Assembly: GCA_964017235.1 (NCBI GenBank)
Contig: OZ024939.1
Span: 43,254,241 to 43,318,240, forward strand
Direction of reading: 5' to 3'
DNA length: 64,000 nucleotides
Source: Sabellastarte sp. h YS-2021
Taxonomy: Eukaryota > Annelida > Polychaeta > Sabellida > Sabellidae
Position 1 is the first letter of the stretch, and every line of letters starts with the position of its first letter. Positions 30,301 through 45,300 of the stretch are shown piece after piece. The position numbers and the translations under genes are program-made. The notes beneath the pieces are model-generated. The model ran no database searches, was not told the DNA's origin, and saw only the letters and a program-made list of their open reading frames with translations.

Positions 30301-33300
30301 TGGAGGACGAGGAGTACGAATTCAGAGTGATTGCCGAGAATGACGCAGGGGAAGGAAGACCCAGTGATACTACAGGAAACATCAAAGCCAGAGATCCGTA
30401 CACAAGGCCAGGTGAGTGATGTGTATTAATACATAGATGCACATGAAAGTTTGAAGTTTTTTCAGCCAGTGTGAACTTCTGATCAACCCTGAATATGCTT
30501 GTACTAGTTGAATCAAGCTGGGATATGAGCAATACATCTCCCTGTATAACTCTTGAAAGTATATTATTAGCCATTGGGGATTTCAATGCACGAATTTTAA
30601 AGTAGCATTATGTTGTTAGTGGTTTGTTTATTCATTGGAAGAATGAATTATTGCAGCTTGGTAAACCACTGACCTGCATCTAGTGTGAAGAAATAAGTTT
30701 CCATATTAAGGAGCTTCAGTAATTTACAGACAGTAAAATTTATGAATGTCAATATATGTATTGTCTTATTAGAAGTATTGTTAAAGAAATCCATTTTATA
30801 ATGGATCTCATGAAATAAGTGAATGGGAAATCAATTTACAGGCAAACCAGGCATCCCAGATGTTACAATTGAAGGCGACACAGCCAAACTAAACTGGACC
30901 AAACCAAGGGATGATGGAAAATCCCCAATCTTCAACTACAACATTGAGTACAAGCAGTCAGGTGACCTCCACTGGAAACTGGCCAATGAGGGTTTCAGGG
31001 TCAAGGACACAAACTATGTCATGAGCGGCCTTGAACCCGACAAGGAGTTTGAATTCCGTGTGTCAGCAGAAAACAAAGCCGGAGTGGGCGCCCCATCTGG
31101 CAGCTCTAAAACTGTCAAATATGGTGAGGGAAAGACGTTATTTATTGAAAATTTACACAATTCAATGGCTTGGCACAATACATCAGAGCTAATTGCTCCA
31201 GTATATTAAAAATGGCAAGGACTAAATTTACAGAAGAATTACACACCCAAATGCCTGTTTTAAGATTTGTCTGAGCCAGATTGACATGGAAACACTGATT
31301 TTAGGTAAATTTCTTTGAGTGTAAGACTATTTGCTGTAAATAAATAAAATGTGGCCATTAAAATGCTGATTTATTTTTCTCAGTATCTATCAAAGCCCCT
31401 GAAACTTCAAATATGTCAAGAAAAAGACTGCTTTGCACAAATAAAGACAAGTAAGTAAGTAAATAGTAAGTAGATACTACTTACTCTGGCTAGTAAATAA
31501 ATATTATTTATTTGAAGCTTTTCATGGAATAATATCTCTGCATAAGTGACACTATATTTCTGTGTATCTACAGAGGAAAGAGTGGACTTTATCCGAGAGC
31601 TGAGTGACCAGAAAGTGACCAAGCTGCCCGCTACAGTCACATTTGAATGTGAAGTCTCCAGACCACACCTCTCCTCCCAGTGGTTTAAAGACGATGCACC
31701 AATCAGAAGAGGTGATAGGTTCACCATGGAAACAGAGGGCAGAATCCACCGACTCATCATCAGGGATGTAGAAGGAGTGGATGAAGCCGATTACTCGGTA
31801 CTTGTGAAGAATAGCAGCTCAAGAGCTAATCTCAGCATTTGTGGTAAGTGGTGACAATTGTTCACCATGCTGGAAAGAGTAAGATTCAAATATTAGGGTC
31901 TCTTTCAGGGGATTTTATTTTCATCTTTTTATCATTAGTTTAGCGTTTAGTAATTTGCAGTTTTCTTAAAATTATACATCTTTTAGATTATTTAAACTAA
32001 AGCATGGTATTTTTATCATCTGCCATTTTATTCATACATTAATCCTTACATTTTAACTACCTGTGGTTTTAGATGTAGTTTTTAATTTTATTTATGTAAT
32101 TATTGTTTGAGTAGTTAGTGTTGATTTTTAACTAAATTCTGAAATGGAACATACATCCTGTTGATAAACCCAAAAATGTCTGGGTTACAGCATCTTCTGA
32201 TTGTACTGTACTAAGGTATACTTAGAATGTCCACCTCCTGGCCTGATGAATAATTCTAAAGTTTCGCAGATGTAAAAAAAAAACCTCATAATTTGTGAAC
32301 TTTTGTACATTTATAGCACCACCCACTATCACCACCAGTAAGTATGATGAGACAATTCAACTTCGGGAAGGTGACTCGGTGGCCTTGGAAGTTCCATTCA
32401 AAGCAAACCCTCAACCCAAGGTCACATGGAAGTTTGAGAAGCAGCCAATTACTCCCAATCGAAGACTTGCCCTTGATGTCATAAGAAATATGACCTCTCT
32501 CTGCATAGGTCATGTCAAGGTCAAAGATTCCGGAAAATACACCCTTGACCTTCAGAATGAGTTTGGCCTGGTCACGTTGAACATTAAGGTCAATGTCTTA
32601 GGTCGTCCTAGTGCCCCACAGGATCTTAAGGTCACAAAGGTCACAGAGAACAGTGTGACCTTGACCTGGTCACCCCCAGAAACAGATGGAGGAAGCACAG
32701 TGAAGGGATACTTGATCGAAAAAAGAGACGCTCAAAAGAGGGCATACGTACATATTGGCAGCACCAAGTCACTGGAGTTCAAGGTCATGAGGCTAGTGAA
32801 AGGTCAAGAGTACACGTTTCAAGTGAGTGCAGAGAATGATGTTGGAGTGAGTGAGCCGGCGGAACTGACCCAAGGAGTGACTGCTAAAAGTCCTTACAGT
32901 AAGTATAGTGTTATATTCTTATAATACATTGCAAAATACCTGCAACAGAGATAATTGAAATGTCTGCTGGGTTTGAGGGGACATGTTATGAATTAATACA
33001 TTAAAAACATTGTGATTCTAATGTATAACAGTTCTGGAACAGGTTCAGTAAATGATAAGGCAGTATTTCATCAGTACCCAGTTCAAATTTCTTCCCAAGT
33101 CTTCAAGAAATCTTCACTATTTGCAGAAGTTCCCAGTGCTCCATCTGCTCCAGAAGTCCACGATGTATATGCAAACAGCCTCAAGTTGACATGGCAACCC
33201 CCAACCAGTGATGGCGGGACACAAATCCTCGGATACCACATAGAAAAACGAAGTGGTATGGCAAAGCGATGGGTGTTTGTCAACAAAGACCCGCTAGTGG

Positions 33301-36300
33301 AACCCAATTACCATCTGACTGATTTGTACGAAGGCATGGAGTATGAATTCCGAGTCTCCGCTGAGAACAAGATGGGAAGTGGCCCACCCAGTGAACCATG
33401 TAGACCTGTGCTGGCTAAGGACCCGTGGGGTGAGGAACACGTTTTTATGAACTGAAAAAAAAAACACTCAAATTTTGATGCAACCAGGATTTATAATAAA
33501 ACCTGAGAGTTTGAAATTGTGTGCAGCAAACTCTGTATTCATTAAATGTTTATATCAATCAGATCTATGCGTGACTAATAGAAGAACCATACAGGGGGAG
33601 GCAGTGCAGTGGTTTTGGTGATATTATGCTGGCCTTTTAAAAATTAACCTTTTATGGAAAGTTATTTCATGAAGTAAGATTTCAGAAAGACTGCTTCTGT
33701 GTTTGAAAATATAATAATTTTATATATTTTTTACTATTTAGCAAAATAGATGTTAAATAGATTTTAATACTTAGATATGTTGTAAAACTAAAGTGTTGAC
33801 AAAGAAGACAAGAAAAATATCTATCTTATTTATGTGTTTAATTTTTACCACAGTTGCTCCCTCCAAACCACAGAAATTACAAGTGGTTGAAGTACACAAG
33901 AAATCTGCTGTGTTGGCCTGGCAACCTCCTCTTGACGATGGTGGCACTCCAGTTACTGGTTACCATATCGAGTACCAGCCAGAAGACGCCATGAGAAAGT
34001 GGGACATTGCCAACGAAGGCGAGAGGGTATTAGGCAACAAGTACACGGTGACAGGACTGCGGGAGGGTCGTCATTATAACTTCCGGGTCGCCGCACAGAA
34101 CAAATCAGGCATAGGAGAGTATGCAAGTATTGATACACCCGTGGAAGTGAGGGAACCCATAGTGGGAGACAAACCGAAACTCATCAGTGGAATCGAGGAC
34201 AAGATGGTGAACTCACCCGATAATGCAGAGATGGCATGCTGCGTAAAACTCGGCATGGATGATACGGAGATACGATGGTAAGTGGAGGAACATGTTAAAA
34301 CATACAAGGACATAATTAGCATTGGTCTGCTACATTTGTAATGTATTGACATGAGCAAAGATTTCAAATGTTCAAAAAAAAAAAAAAAAAGCATTTCAAA
34401 CAAAACAAAAGGACTACTAGTTTGCAGGACACAAAAAAACAAACAAATGAAAACATTGTGAGTGTGGCCAGAGGACTTTAATAGCATTTGACAGCGGGCA
34501 CATAGTGAAGTGGGTAGAACGCTCGCCTCCCAACTCATACACTACGAGTTTGAATCCCAGCTTGAGTAGGGAAAGTTGGTTATTTTTTGCTGATGCTTGA
34601 CCATTTACATGTGTAAACCTTGACCTGCCAGTATACACTTCATTTCTTCATACTTTTCAGGTATCCATTATGTCATGGCCTGTGCAGTTTACAGGTTTTG
34701 GTAACTTTACTAATTAGTATAAAGTATATTTTCTGACAGGTTTATGTTCTATATCCAGCACCAAATCTCTTCCCTGTAGTAACTGTCTCATTTCACTGGT
34801 ATTTCAGGTACAAAGACAACCGTGAACTGCGCAGGGGTCGTCAGTACGAGATGTTGTACTGGGACAACAAGGCATCAGTGGTTGTCAAGGAAACAGAACC
34901 AGGAGACTCTGGAAGATATCGCTGTGTTGTGAGCAATGAACTCGGATCTGTGGAATGTTCTGGAAACCTGACCGTTTACAGTAAGTAATCAAAAGTAATC
35001 TGATGATGGAGTGAAATGTACTCTGTTTAGGTTACACAGTCTCTTGTCCAGAATATGCAGGATTGTTCTACTTAAACTATATTTTGCACTAAAAGGCAAA
35101 ACATCTGAGATAGTAATGGCTTGCAGAAGGCATTAAATTGAATTGCAGGGATAATTCTGAAGTTGAAATTATTTGTTGAAAAGGTTTACTTTCTGTTAAT
35201 AATGTCAAATGCTGTCAGTAGTGAGTCAGTTACACATTTCGGGAGTGGAAATGCCTCTCATCTGTCAGAATCACATCACTATTCTCATTATGCTTTGCAA
35301 TTTACTGACTGTGATAGTACAAATGGAAAATGGAGGTAATCAGCCCCTATTTTTTCAATACTTTTTGGAATTAATTGCATTTTCTCTAGTAAAATAGAGC
35401 CTATCAGCCTTTATCAAAACAAATTTGTTAGGGGCAATTTGACAACTGTCAGTTTTTTCCACTGTGATAGGACTTTTTATTACAGGTTATGTCATGTTAA
35501 ACTGAAATAAATCTACATTTCAGAACCACCTGTGGTTGACTTTGACCGTCGTCACAAGTCCCAGACGCTGAATGCCGGTCAGAACCTCAGCCTCGGTATT
35601 TCCTACAGTGGATTCCCGGCACCAAAAACAGAGTGGTTCTTCAATGACCAGCCGATCTCACCCAGTGCCAGGGCAACAATCAATACATCTGACCTTCACT
35701 CCAGTCTCAAGGTCGCCGGGCTGAATGCAGATGATGAGGGAGTTTACAAAGTCAAGGTCACCAACCTGGCTGGAAGTGAAGTGGTGACCTTTGACACAAG
35801 GATCAAAGGTAAAAGTTTGTTGAGAGTTTTATAATATTTCAGTTTGTAATGGACAGAATGACGATAATATGGTCCAAACTCTTTATACCTCTTTATTTTT
35901 GTTTGATTAGAACGTTATTTCAGTCATCAGTGGTCAATTGTCAATGACAGTTCTATTTTTGAAAATTTGCAGAATGTATACAGAATTGTGATACACTTCG
36001 TGTTTTAGGTTTCATTATTGAAGATTCACATTTGAACTCTATTCAGTTGAGTTCAAAGATTACTTTTTTTACAGAGAGCGTCTATCATTTCAGATCTCTG
36101 ATTTTATGACATTTATTTTAAAAGTTTACTTTATCTTCAGACAAGCCATCAGCACCGGGTCATCTGGAAGTGACGGGCTCTAGCCAGGACTCTGTAAGTC
36201 TGTCGTGGGAACCATCTCAGTTTGACGGGGGAATGCCCATCAAAGGCTACGTCATTGAGAAGAGAGATGCAACCCGTGATAATTGGATTGGCATCGGAAT

Positions 36301-39300
36301 CGTTGAACCAGGTGAGTGATGGGATATCCCTGTGTGCTGCTTACAATAGATTAGATTCTCCCCGTTCGTCGAGACTACATGTAACAGCCTCGTACTCTGG
36401 TGTCTATAATAGCACCACCTAATCCTCTATGTCATAGTAATAAGATATCAAATGTAGATATTCCAAGAATCATTGAAAATTAAAACTATGTCTTAATTCC
36501 CAACATGAGTTATAAAACAGGTTTGTTCTTATCCAGTGTTAAGTGTTCAATAAACTTCATTGAATTATCTTCTCATTACTTGAGGACTATATCTTTTCAC
36601 CAGGCAAGAATACGTTTACTGCACACAAGCTGTGGGAGGGCTGTGACTACTACTTCCGAGTGGCAGCAGAAAACAGTGTTGGATTGAGTGATTACACCGA
36701 GTTAAGCAAACCAGTCACTGCCAAGCTTCCCTACTGTAAGTCCACCTAACATGCAACTTTTCCAGAAAATAAAAAGTATCAGTCTGAATCAGTCTGTTAA
36801 TACAGCATGTATTTATTGCTAGAGCCATTAATCAGGACCTGTGTGATTCTGTGGAATTACAGTAACTTATTGCTAGAGCCATTAATCAGGACCTGTGTGA
36901 TTCTATGGAATTACAGTAACTTACAACCTCATCCAATGTAGTGCTTGCATGTTGATTCGTGTTTCATATGTATCAACTGGGATTGAGTCTTTTTAAATAA
37001 AAAATGAAAATAAAATTACAAGTGGCATCATGTCCTAGTTCCCTCTCTTTAAGACACATTGTGCATTGAGGCCATCAATTCTTTACAAACATATTCTTCA
37101 TTGAAAGAATTTGGGCGTGGGAAAGGATCTAGATAATCTCTAAAAGAAATATATTTAATTTGCAGAACCTGCTTTATGTAAAAAGACATTAAGATCCGAA
37201 ACAAGTGCTTCAGTATCAGTTGGCGCCATCCATTAGTCTACTGGAAGTGCCATCTAATGCGAGTATCGTGTACTCTCTTGGGTTTCATTTTCTACAACCC
37301 GTCTCTCTTTCTAGCTGTTCCTGGAGCTCCGAGACATTTGAAGGTGGACAATGTGAGCCGCAATGGTGTGAGTCTCTCCTGGCAGAAACCAAGTGATGAT
37401 GGCGGGAACCCAGTGCAAGGATACATCCTAGAAAAGAAGTCCCCAGACTCACCGAGGTGATTTTATTATGTACTCAAACCCTTTATACAGATAGTGTTCT
37501 TCCATTTAAATTGGAACAGATCCCATGTTTGAATAGGATTCCACTGTAACTTTGGAATAAATTGATTTACTCTCTGTGGTGCAATACCTAGTCTTGTCAT
37601 AAATAGTGCCCACATGTTAACTCCGAGGTGTATATGTCAGTTCCAAAAGTTTCCAAAAGTCTTTGTAGTTTCAAATTGATCTTTTGTTAAACCAACAGAT
37701 GTTTGGAAATTGTTTTAATTTTTCTAAAGACATAAAGTACTCAAATTTTATTTGGTTTTAAAAGTGTTTAGTAACTGAAATTAAGTAGTATATGACTTGG
37801 TGCAAAAATCATTCTAGATGGAGCCGTGTTACTAGGCGACCAGTGCGGGAAACAGAGTTCCGCATGGATGACCTTTACCAAGGTGAACAGTATGAATTCC
37901 GAGTTCTCGCTGTGAATGAAGCAGGACATGGAAAACCATCACAAACTACAGACATCGTGAAGATCAAAGACCCGTATGGTAAGCACATGACCTTCACCTT
38001 AAAAGGGAAATAATATTGCTAAAGCACAGTATCAGTGCTAACGGATGGCGCATCACATCATAGGGCATCTGTACTAAAAATCTCACCTAAGTGTCACATA
38101 AAATAGTACATGGGAACTCGACAACAATAATCCTTAGTACAGGTATGCTTTAAATGATATATACCTGGATACAGGAATCTGTTCCTTATAACAGTCACTC
38201 CAACAGATTCCACTGACATGGTACAGAAAAAGTAGTCCATTTCAGAATAGAAAATCAGAAAATAGTTTCTGTTCAGTTCACACAAAATAAACAGACCCCG
38301 AAAGACTACTTATTTCACTGGTAATACAACAACATATTGAGCGGATATTAAGTTGTAATTATGGTTCATATACACCCATACAACATTTTACAATTGGAAT
38401 AATACTAATTTGTACAAATCTCTTTAACTTTAGACAAGCCAGAAGCCCCGTCCGTGCCCTCTGTGGACATAAGTAAAGGGGAGGCAAGTCTCTCCTGGTC
38501 TCGCCCACGTAGAGATGGTGGCGCCCCCATTGACAACTACAGGATCGAAAAGCGAGAGGCTGGTGGCTACCAGTGGGAGCCAGTCAACTTGACGGAAAAG
38601 GTCAAGGACACAAGGTACAAGGTCACGGGGCTGGCTGAGGAGACAGATTATGAATTCAGGATTCTAGCAGAAAATCTTGCAGGATTGAGTCAACCATCAG
38701 AAGTCTCTAAGACGGCCAAATATGGTGAGTGATTTTTAGAAAGAATACAGTAATCTGAAAATATATCGTATGATGAATCTGTGCAGTTTCGTTGTATTGT
38801 ATAATTCATTAGTCTCCAAGGCTGCCAATTTAATCACAGTGTGAAAACTCTGTGGTGTTTTCACACCCAAAATATAACCTAGGTATAAATTGTTTTATAA
38901 ACAAAACAGTAGAACAGTTATTAATAAATGTAAACAATAAAATGATGCCATATGGCTTACAAATCAGTAACATAACTTCAACTCACTCTACTGCCCACTT
39001 ATTTGATGTCAGGCTGTATGTTGCAAATTTGTACTGAATGTTAAATGTACCCCTTAATGCATATAACTTGACAGTATTTTTACCTGTTACAGTTTACGAG
39101 TTTATCCCAAAGTACATACATGAACTCTGGTGTAATGGTTAACAAACTAACCTCTCACCTCTGGGGTCAGTGGTTTTAACCCTGCACCTGACCCTTTCCT
39201 GGAAAGTCGGTAGTTGCTTACCAAAGCCTGGCAGTTTACTGCGCAGTATTGTGACCAACTTGTATGCACTGGTTCCCTCTGCTATTAAAACTACTCATTA

Positions 39301-42300
39301 TAATGTAACCTGTTCAATGTTTTAAAAGTGACATTAAAGCCAAATAAATCAATAAATTATATATGAACAGTGTACATTTTCCTTGTTTTTTGCCAAGATA
39401 GATTTTCCAAGCAATGCGGTTCTTTTAGTGGAAGTTAAGTGCCTGTAGCTGACCAAAATATTTACAATTCATCTTTATTTTTAATCTGCAATTGTTTTCT
39501 CACAGTTGAAAAGGTGGAGTTTACACAACCCCTGATGGACAGTAAGATCACACGTCTCGGTGAAAGTGCTTACTTTGAGTGTACATCTACTCACGAGAGA
39601 GCCCACCCTCAGTGGTACAAGGATGGACTGGGGATTATACCCGACACCTCCAAGAAATACATCGCAGCTAGTGCTGGACCAAAACACAGTCTGACAGTCA
39701 ATCGGGTGGATGATCGTGATGCAGGGGAGTATGCTTGTGTCATCAAAGGTCATAGGTCAGCGGCAAGGTTATACGTGGAGGCCAAACCCGAGTTCTCCAT
39801 CTCAGACAAATACCACGAACCGCTGGTATTGAAAGCCGGGAACTCAGTGACAGTTGAAGTCCCCTTCCAAGCAAGTCCACAGCCCAGGTGTAACTGGAAG
39901 GTGAGGCTAGCGGGAAAATATTCAATGAAATTTTTATTGATTGATTTGATTTGTTAAAAAGTTTGTTACAGAAATAAACAGTCTGTCAACACTACTTCCC
40001 AATATCCCCTTGTCAATAACCCTAAAACTTGTGTTTCTTTTGTGGCTAAGTATACATAACCAATTATTGCCCCCACATAACTACCATACAATAAATAGTG
40101 CTTATATAATGAAGATACTGCTCACTTCTCAAGAAACCCTCTGCTCAGCACGCTATTCTTATTTATATTATAAGATTTTTCTTTATTTCACAGCTAAATG
40201 GTTCCAGTCTTCTGGAAAGCCGTCGTATTCGTGTGGATACAATTTGGAACATGACATCACTAACCATCTCCAGGGCAGAACGAGGTGATGCAGGTGACTA
40301 CAGTCTGTCATTGGAGAACCCACACGGCTCTGCCACCTTCAAGGTCAAGGTCATTGTTCTTGGTGAGTGAATTAAGAAGTTGTTTTAATGCATGATTGAA
40401 GCACTAGGTCACTGTACTGAATGGAATAAACACTGGACACAAAATAACCCACACAGTTCAGAGACCCTCAGGCTCAAGAAAAATTCCAGGACATTGTACT
40501 GGCTAAGATCAGTGCTAATCAGTGAAGAGCCCTAATAGTTCAGTCACCATCGAGCACAAGCTACTGGGTGAGTGGAACTCATGATCATTATAAAATGTGA
40601 GATACAAGTCCAAATTTGTTACAAAAAGTAAATTTTTTATTGCGTTAAAACATCCTATCCAATGGACAATTTGAAAAATATAGCAGAGAGAAGCATTGTA
40701 GAGATTAAAGTGGGCCAAAGTACACCCAATATGGCAACTAACACAAAAGTGGCAGAAGATTCATTTGGAATGGTATTTTGTCATGTGTTCAAACACCAAA
40801 TGAAGTCTGTTATTCTACTGCTTCACCTAATCCTGTTTGAAGTGTTGTCACATTACATAATATGGACATTTTTATCCTCTGAATGGCACAAAACAGTCCA
40901 TTGTTTTTAACCAGGTTAAATCTAATTCCAGACAAACCCAGTGCACCGAGAGACCTGCGAGTGGTTGACCAATCAGAGTCCTCTGTGTCATTGTCGTGGA
41001 CACCTCCCCGTGATGACGGAGGTAGTAAGATCACAGGTTACGTCGTGGAAAAACGTGATGCCTTGAGGATGGGCTGGCAGTCTGCCGGAACTACGAGAGA
41101 CACTCACTTCAAGGTGAATAGCATTCAAAACACCTGTGGTTACTGTATTAATAACGTAAACAAAGTTAAAACATTGTTACCAGAGAAGGGGGAATATAGA
41201 CAGTTAAGCCAAGAAGCAAACTCTACCGGAAAGAATGACCTGAAATTGAGTTGAAGATAAAACTGTAATATTCCAAGAACCCAGTTAGGTTTGGAATTTT
41301 ATTTGTAACCTTCCCATCGTGGAAAACTTTCTTGGATGAAATAACTGTGGAGCCACGTAAGCAAGTGGTATACAGTAAATGCTTTCATAGACAAAAAAAT
41401 AGAATGAAATTTGTACATTGATAGCTCATATATATTACATTGCAAACTTAAACATGTTAATTAAGTGTCTTACCATGCTTACTTGTCACAGGTTCCCAGA
41501 CTAACTGAAGGTACAAACTACATTTTCCGAGTGTACGCAGAGAACTCAGTGGGTCCTGGACCCGCAGAGGAACTGATGCAGGCAGTTGCACCAAAGGGAC
41601 TTATGGGTAAGATTTGTGCAGTATTTGTAAAAGAGGATGGTTGTAGAGACTGTATTGCTGTTGATAATTCTAAATAAGGCTGTGACTTTGTTAGAAAAAC
41701 GACACCGGGTATTCGCCTCAAAAGAACCGATCCGAATTTGGGTAACCGTGTTTTAGTTGTCACCCAGTGGAAGTGGCAGAGATGCAAACATGGCGGATGA
41801 TGTAAACAAAACGTTACAAAAAATAATGTTAAATATCTGTATAAATATGGAAAATTACTTGAAAAAGTAACAGTAATAAAAGAAATCTGACAGAATACTA
41901 AGGTTTGGCCGAGTATTTCATTGATTTACGCTATATTTAATATTTTTTCGGTTACGCGCTTCGTCAGTTTGTACCCGGTTTCATAAGGTATTATGATAGT
42001 TTTTGGGTAACCGGGTAACCTATCACAGCCTTAATTCTAAATGTGATAGTGAGGTTCTGTGACAGTAGAATGTTTATGCAGTAAAAGAGGTGTTTTAGTC
42101 GAAAACAGGTGGTGATGATGAAAGTGTAGGTAGTACAATGATCATAAATTGAGATAACTGATCATAATACTCAGATTTATTTCTGAGGATAGTAGTACTC
42201 TGCCCATAAACAGATGATAAGGACATGCATAAATTCTGTAATTCTAACCAACAAATTATAATACTTTCAGATGTGCCTACAGCCCCGAGCCAGATCCGAG

Positions 42301-45300
42301 CGTTCAACATATTTGCCAAATCCTGTGACCTTGAATGGCAACCTTCTGTGTCAGATGGAAGGTCACCACTACTTGGCTACCAACTAGAGCGCCGTGTCAA
42401 CATGTCAGGTTCCTGGAATCGGGTTACCGTGGGCACCACCCCAGACACCTCTTATCATATCAGGGATCTTGTAGAAGGAAATACCTACGAATTCCGAGTG
42501 GTAGCAGAAAACAGAGTGGGAACCAGTCAACCCAGCCCTTCCACCCAGTTTGTTGCTAAGGACCCATGGTCACTGCCTGGAAAACCAGGCGTACCCAAAG
42601 TGAGTGACATCACAAAGCGCTCATGCAAACTGACTTGGGCACCACCCAGTGATGACGGAGGGGATGAGATCAGGAATTACATCATTGAGTACAAGGCTGC
42701 TGGAAAATTCCGCTACACCAGAGCTAATGAGGGAGAAAGAGTTATGGGACATAGTTACAAAGTGACAGGACTGGACGCAGATGACGAGTATGAGTTCCGA
42801 GTTGCCGCTGAGAATAGAGCTGGCTCTGGCCCTTGGTCTGAAGTGACCTTACCTGTAAGGACCACTCAACCTGAAGGTAAATGAACTTTGTTTTCAAAGT
42901 TATGAATATTTATTTTCAAAGTATTTGTTACATTTGAAACAACCGCACATTTAAAGCTTAGTGATATTTGGAAAATTTAAAATAATTATTATCATAAATG
43001 CTGTAAATACCGCAACCTAAAGGTTTACTATGCTTTAACTTTGTATTCCTCCAATGCAAAATCACTTGAGCTGTCAAATGAGATTTAAAATCCTGTATAA
43101 ATTTGGATAGCCAGAAATTCCATAAAAGGGTACATTTCAAGAGAAAAAGCATCTGAAAGAAATTTTTCTAAAAGAATTTCTAATTTGAACTAAAAGAGGT
43201 CCATCTGTATACAATGCGGCTTACATCATTATGGCACTGCATTCCTCCAAACTATGTTGTCCTGAACTATTGTATGTGCTTCAAACCTGTATTAGGTTAT
43301 GCACATAACCAAAGACTACACATATACTATTTTACTTTTTCAGTTGGCAATGCTCCCATGATACTGTCGCCGCTGCAAGATACAACCGCTATTGCTGGGA
43401 AATCTGTGCGACTTGAGTGTGACCTTTCATTGGGTCACCCCAAGGCTGACATCAGGTGGTACAGAGACGCCCGCGAGTTGTACAGGAGTCCCAAGTACAA
43501 AATGAGCTACGATGAGTTCCAGAACATCGCTCAGTGTGTGATACACCAGGTGGAAGCAGGGGATTCTGGGAAATATAGATGCGAGGCCTTCAACAGGATG
43601 GGGAGGGCAGAAACCAAGTGTAGACTCACTGTGAATGGTAGGCATGCTCTGTAGTTTGTAATTCTACATAAAATATAAAAGAACTCTTAGAGAGTGCAAG
43701 CCTTTGCCAAGGGCTGTTGCATGCTGGAGCTAAAAAATGTAATAATAAAACCTTCTTTTTTCCAATTGTCAATGAATCAGTGTATATTTTCCATATGGGT
43801 GTCCCATATCAGTCTATTTGTAACACCTTACTGCTGCTATGTTATTAAAGTTATTATTTTTTGTTATTTGATGGATATATAACTTTATAAAATAATAAAT
43901 TTCACAGTTATAGACATAGTGTCATAGTTCTTTCCTTTCTCCCTCCAGTGCCTCCCAAGTTTGAATTTGGCTATGGTGGTTACAAGAGGTCACATGAGGT
44001 CAACTCTGGAGGAAATCTGGTCCTGCCAGTCAACTTCCAGGCCACGCCCACATGCAGGGTCACATGGTCAAGGAATGGCGTCCCATTGGCTGCAAAACCG
44101 GGTCATGTGAACATAGAAACTGGGGACAACTATTCCACTCTGTCACTCCTGGGTAAGTGGGCAACATTGTTTTTTTTTTTTCGTATAGATTACTTATAGC
44201 TAATGATCAATAAAAGTAACCAATAAATAAATGGTAGAACTTTATATTATGTAGGTTTTGGCTGTGATCTTAAATTGTGAAATATATCCCCCTCTCCCCC
44301 CATATCTAAAATCACATTGGAACAATCAATGTATTCAGTATATTTCCATGATCCAGACTTGACCCCATGGCTTTATGGGTGAGAATGCAATTAGTTAACC
44401 ACTTTGACATATATGCTTTAATATTAAACATTATTCCCTCAGGCATTGAGCCAGAGGAGTCAGGCACTTACGAATGCCTGCTGGAAAACCTGGCGGGCAG
44501 TACCAGAGAAGAATTTGACGTCAAAGTTCGACGTCCTCCCGGTGTGCCAACAAAACTGCGAGTGACCAGTATTCTGAAGGACTCCGTGACCCTTGCCTGG
44601 GACAGTCCAGAAGTGGACGGTGGTCTGCCAGTCAGTGGGTATGTGGTTGAGAAGAGGGATGCCAGGAAAGGAGGCTGGACCACAGCAGGAACAGTGGACG
44701 GAAGGTCTCACAGCTTCAGGGTAAGTAGATTTTTTTTATAGATGAAATATATTCCATTGGTTCGAGTATAAATGTCACATGCAATGCATTGCACACCATA
44801 TCTAGTGCACGATGTGTTGGATGAGTTGGCAGATTGAGTGATTGGTTCATTGAGAATGATAACGTAATGAAGCCTGGGTATTATTGTTGGAGACCAAATA
44901 GTCCTAGTCCTAAAGTCGGAATCATCTTGCTCTGAATACTAACAAAATAATGTAAGTGGAAACATATTGGTTATTGGAATGCAGATGCCTTTCATCAAGA
45001 TGCAGTGCTGTTATAATCATTTGAGTTGAGTATTTCTATCAGTTGACTGTCCTTGAGTCTAAGTGTAAAGTAATTTGGAGAAATTACAGAATAGTAAAAT
45101 TTTAAAATGGAATTACTTTCAACAATGGTTCTAGTTTATCCATTACTTTGAAAGTGAGGTATAGAATTAAAATAAGCTTATTGATGTGATTAACTGACTG
45201 ACCATCTGATTGATTGTGATTAATTTTTTTAGGTTCCCAAACTGATGGAGGGTAGCGACTACGAGTTCCGAGTGATTGCTGAAAATTATGCGGGTCAGGG

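Noticed and set aside
34374..34391. Poly-A run (also 59649-59668 and 3759-3773) as a processed pseudogene tail
   Set aside because: No coding similarity lies upstream of these runs on either strand, so they are treated as simple repeats.
34493..34565. Functional tRNA gene
   Set aside because: Only the A and B boxes and part of the anticodon arm fit; no complete cloverleaf or acceptor stem can be formed by eye.
40883..41254. Exon 40 extended through the open frame to 41254
   Set aside because: FN3 similarity stops at the phase-0 donor at 41114 and resumes precisely in exon 41, as in the homologous exon pairs 16/17 and 45/46.
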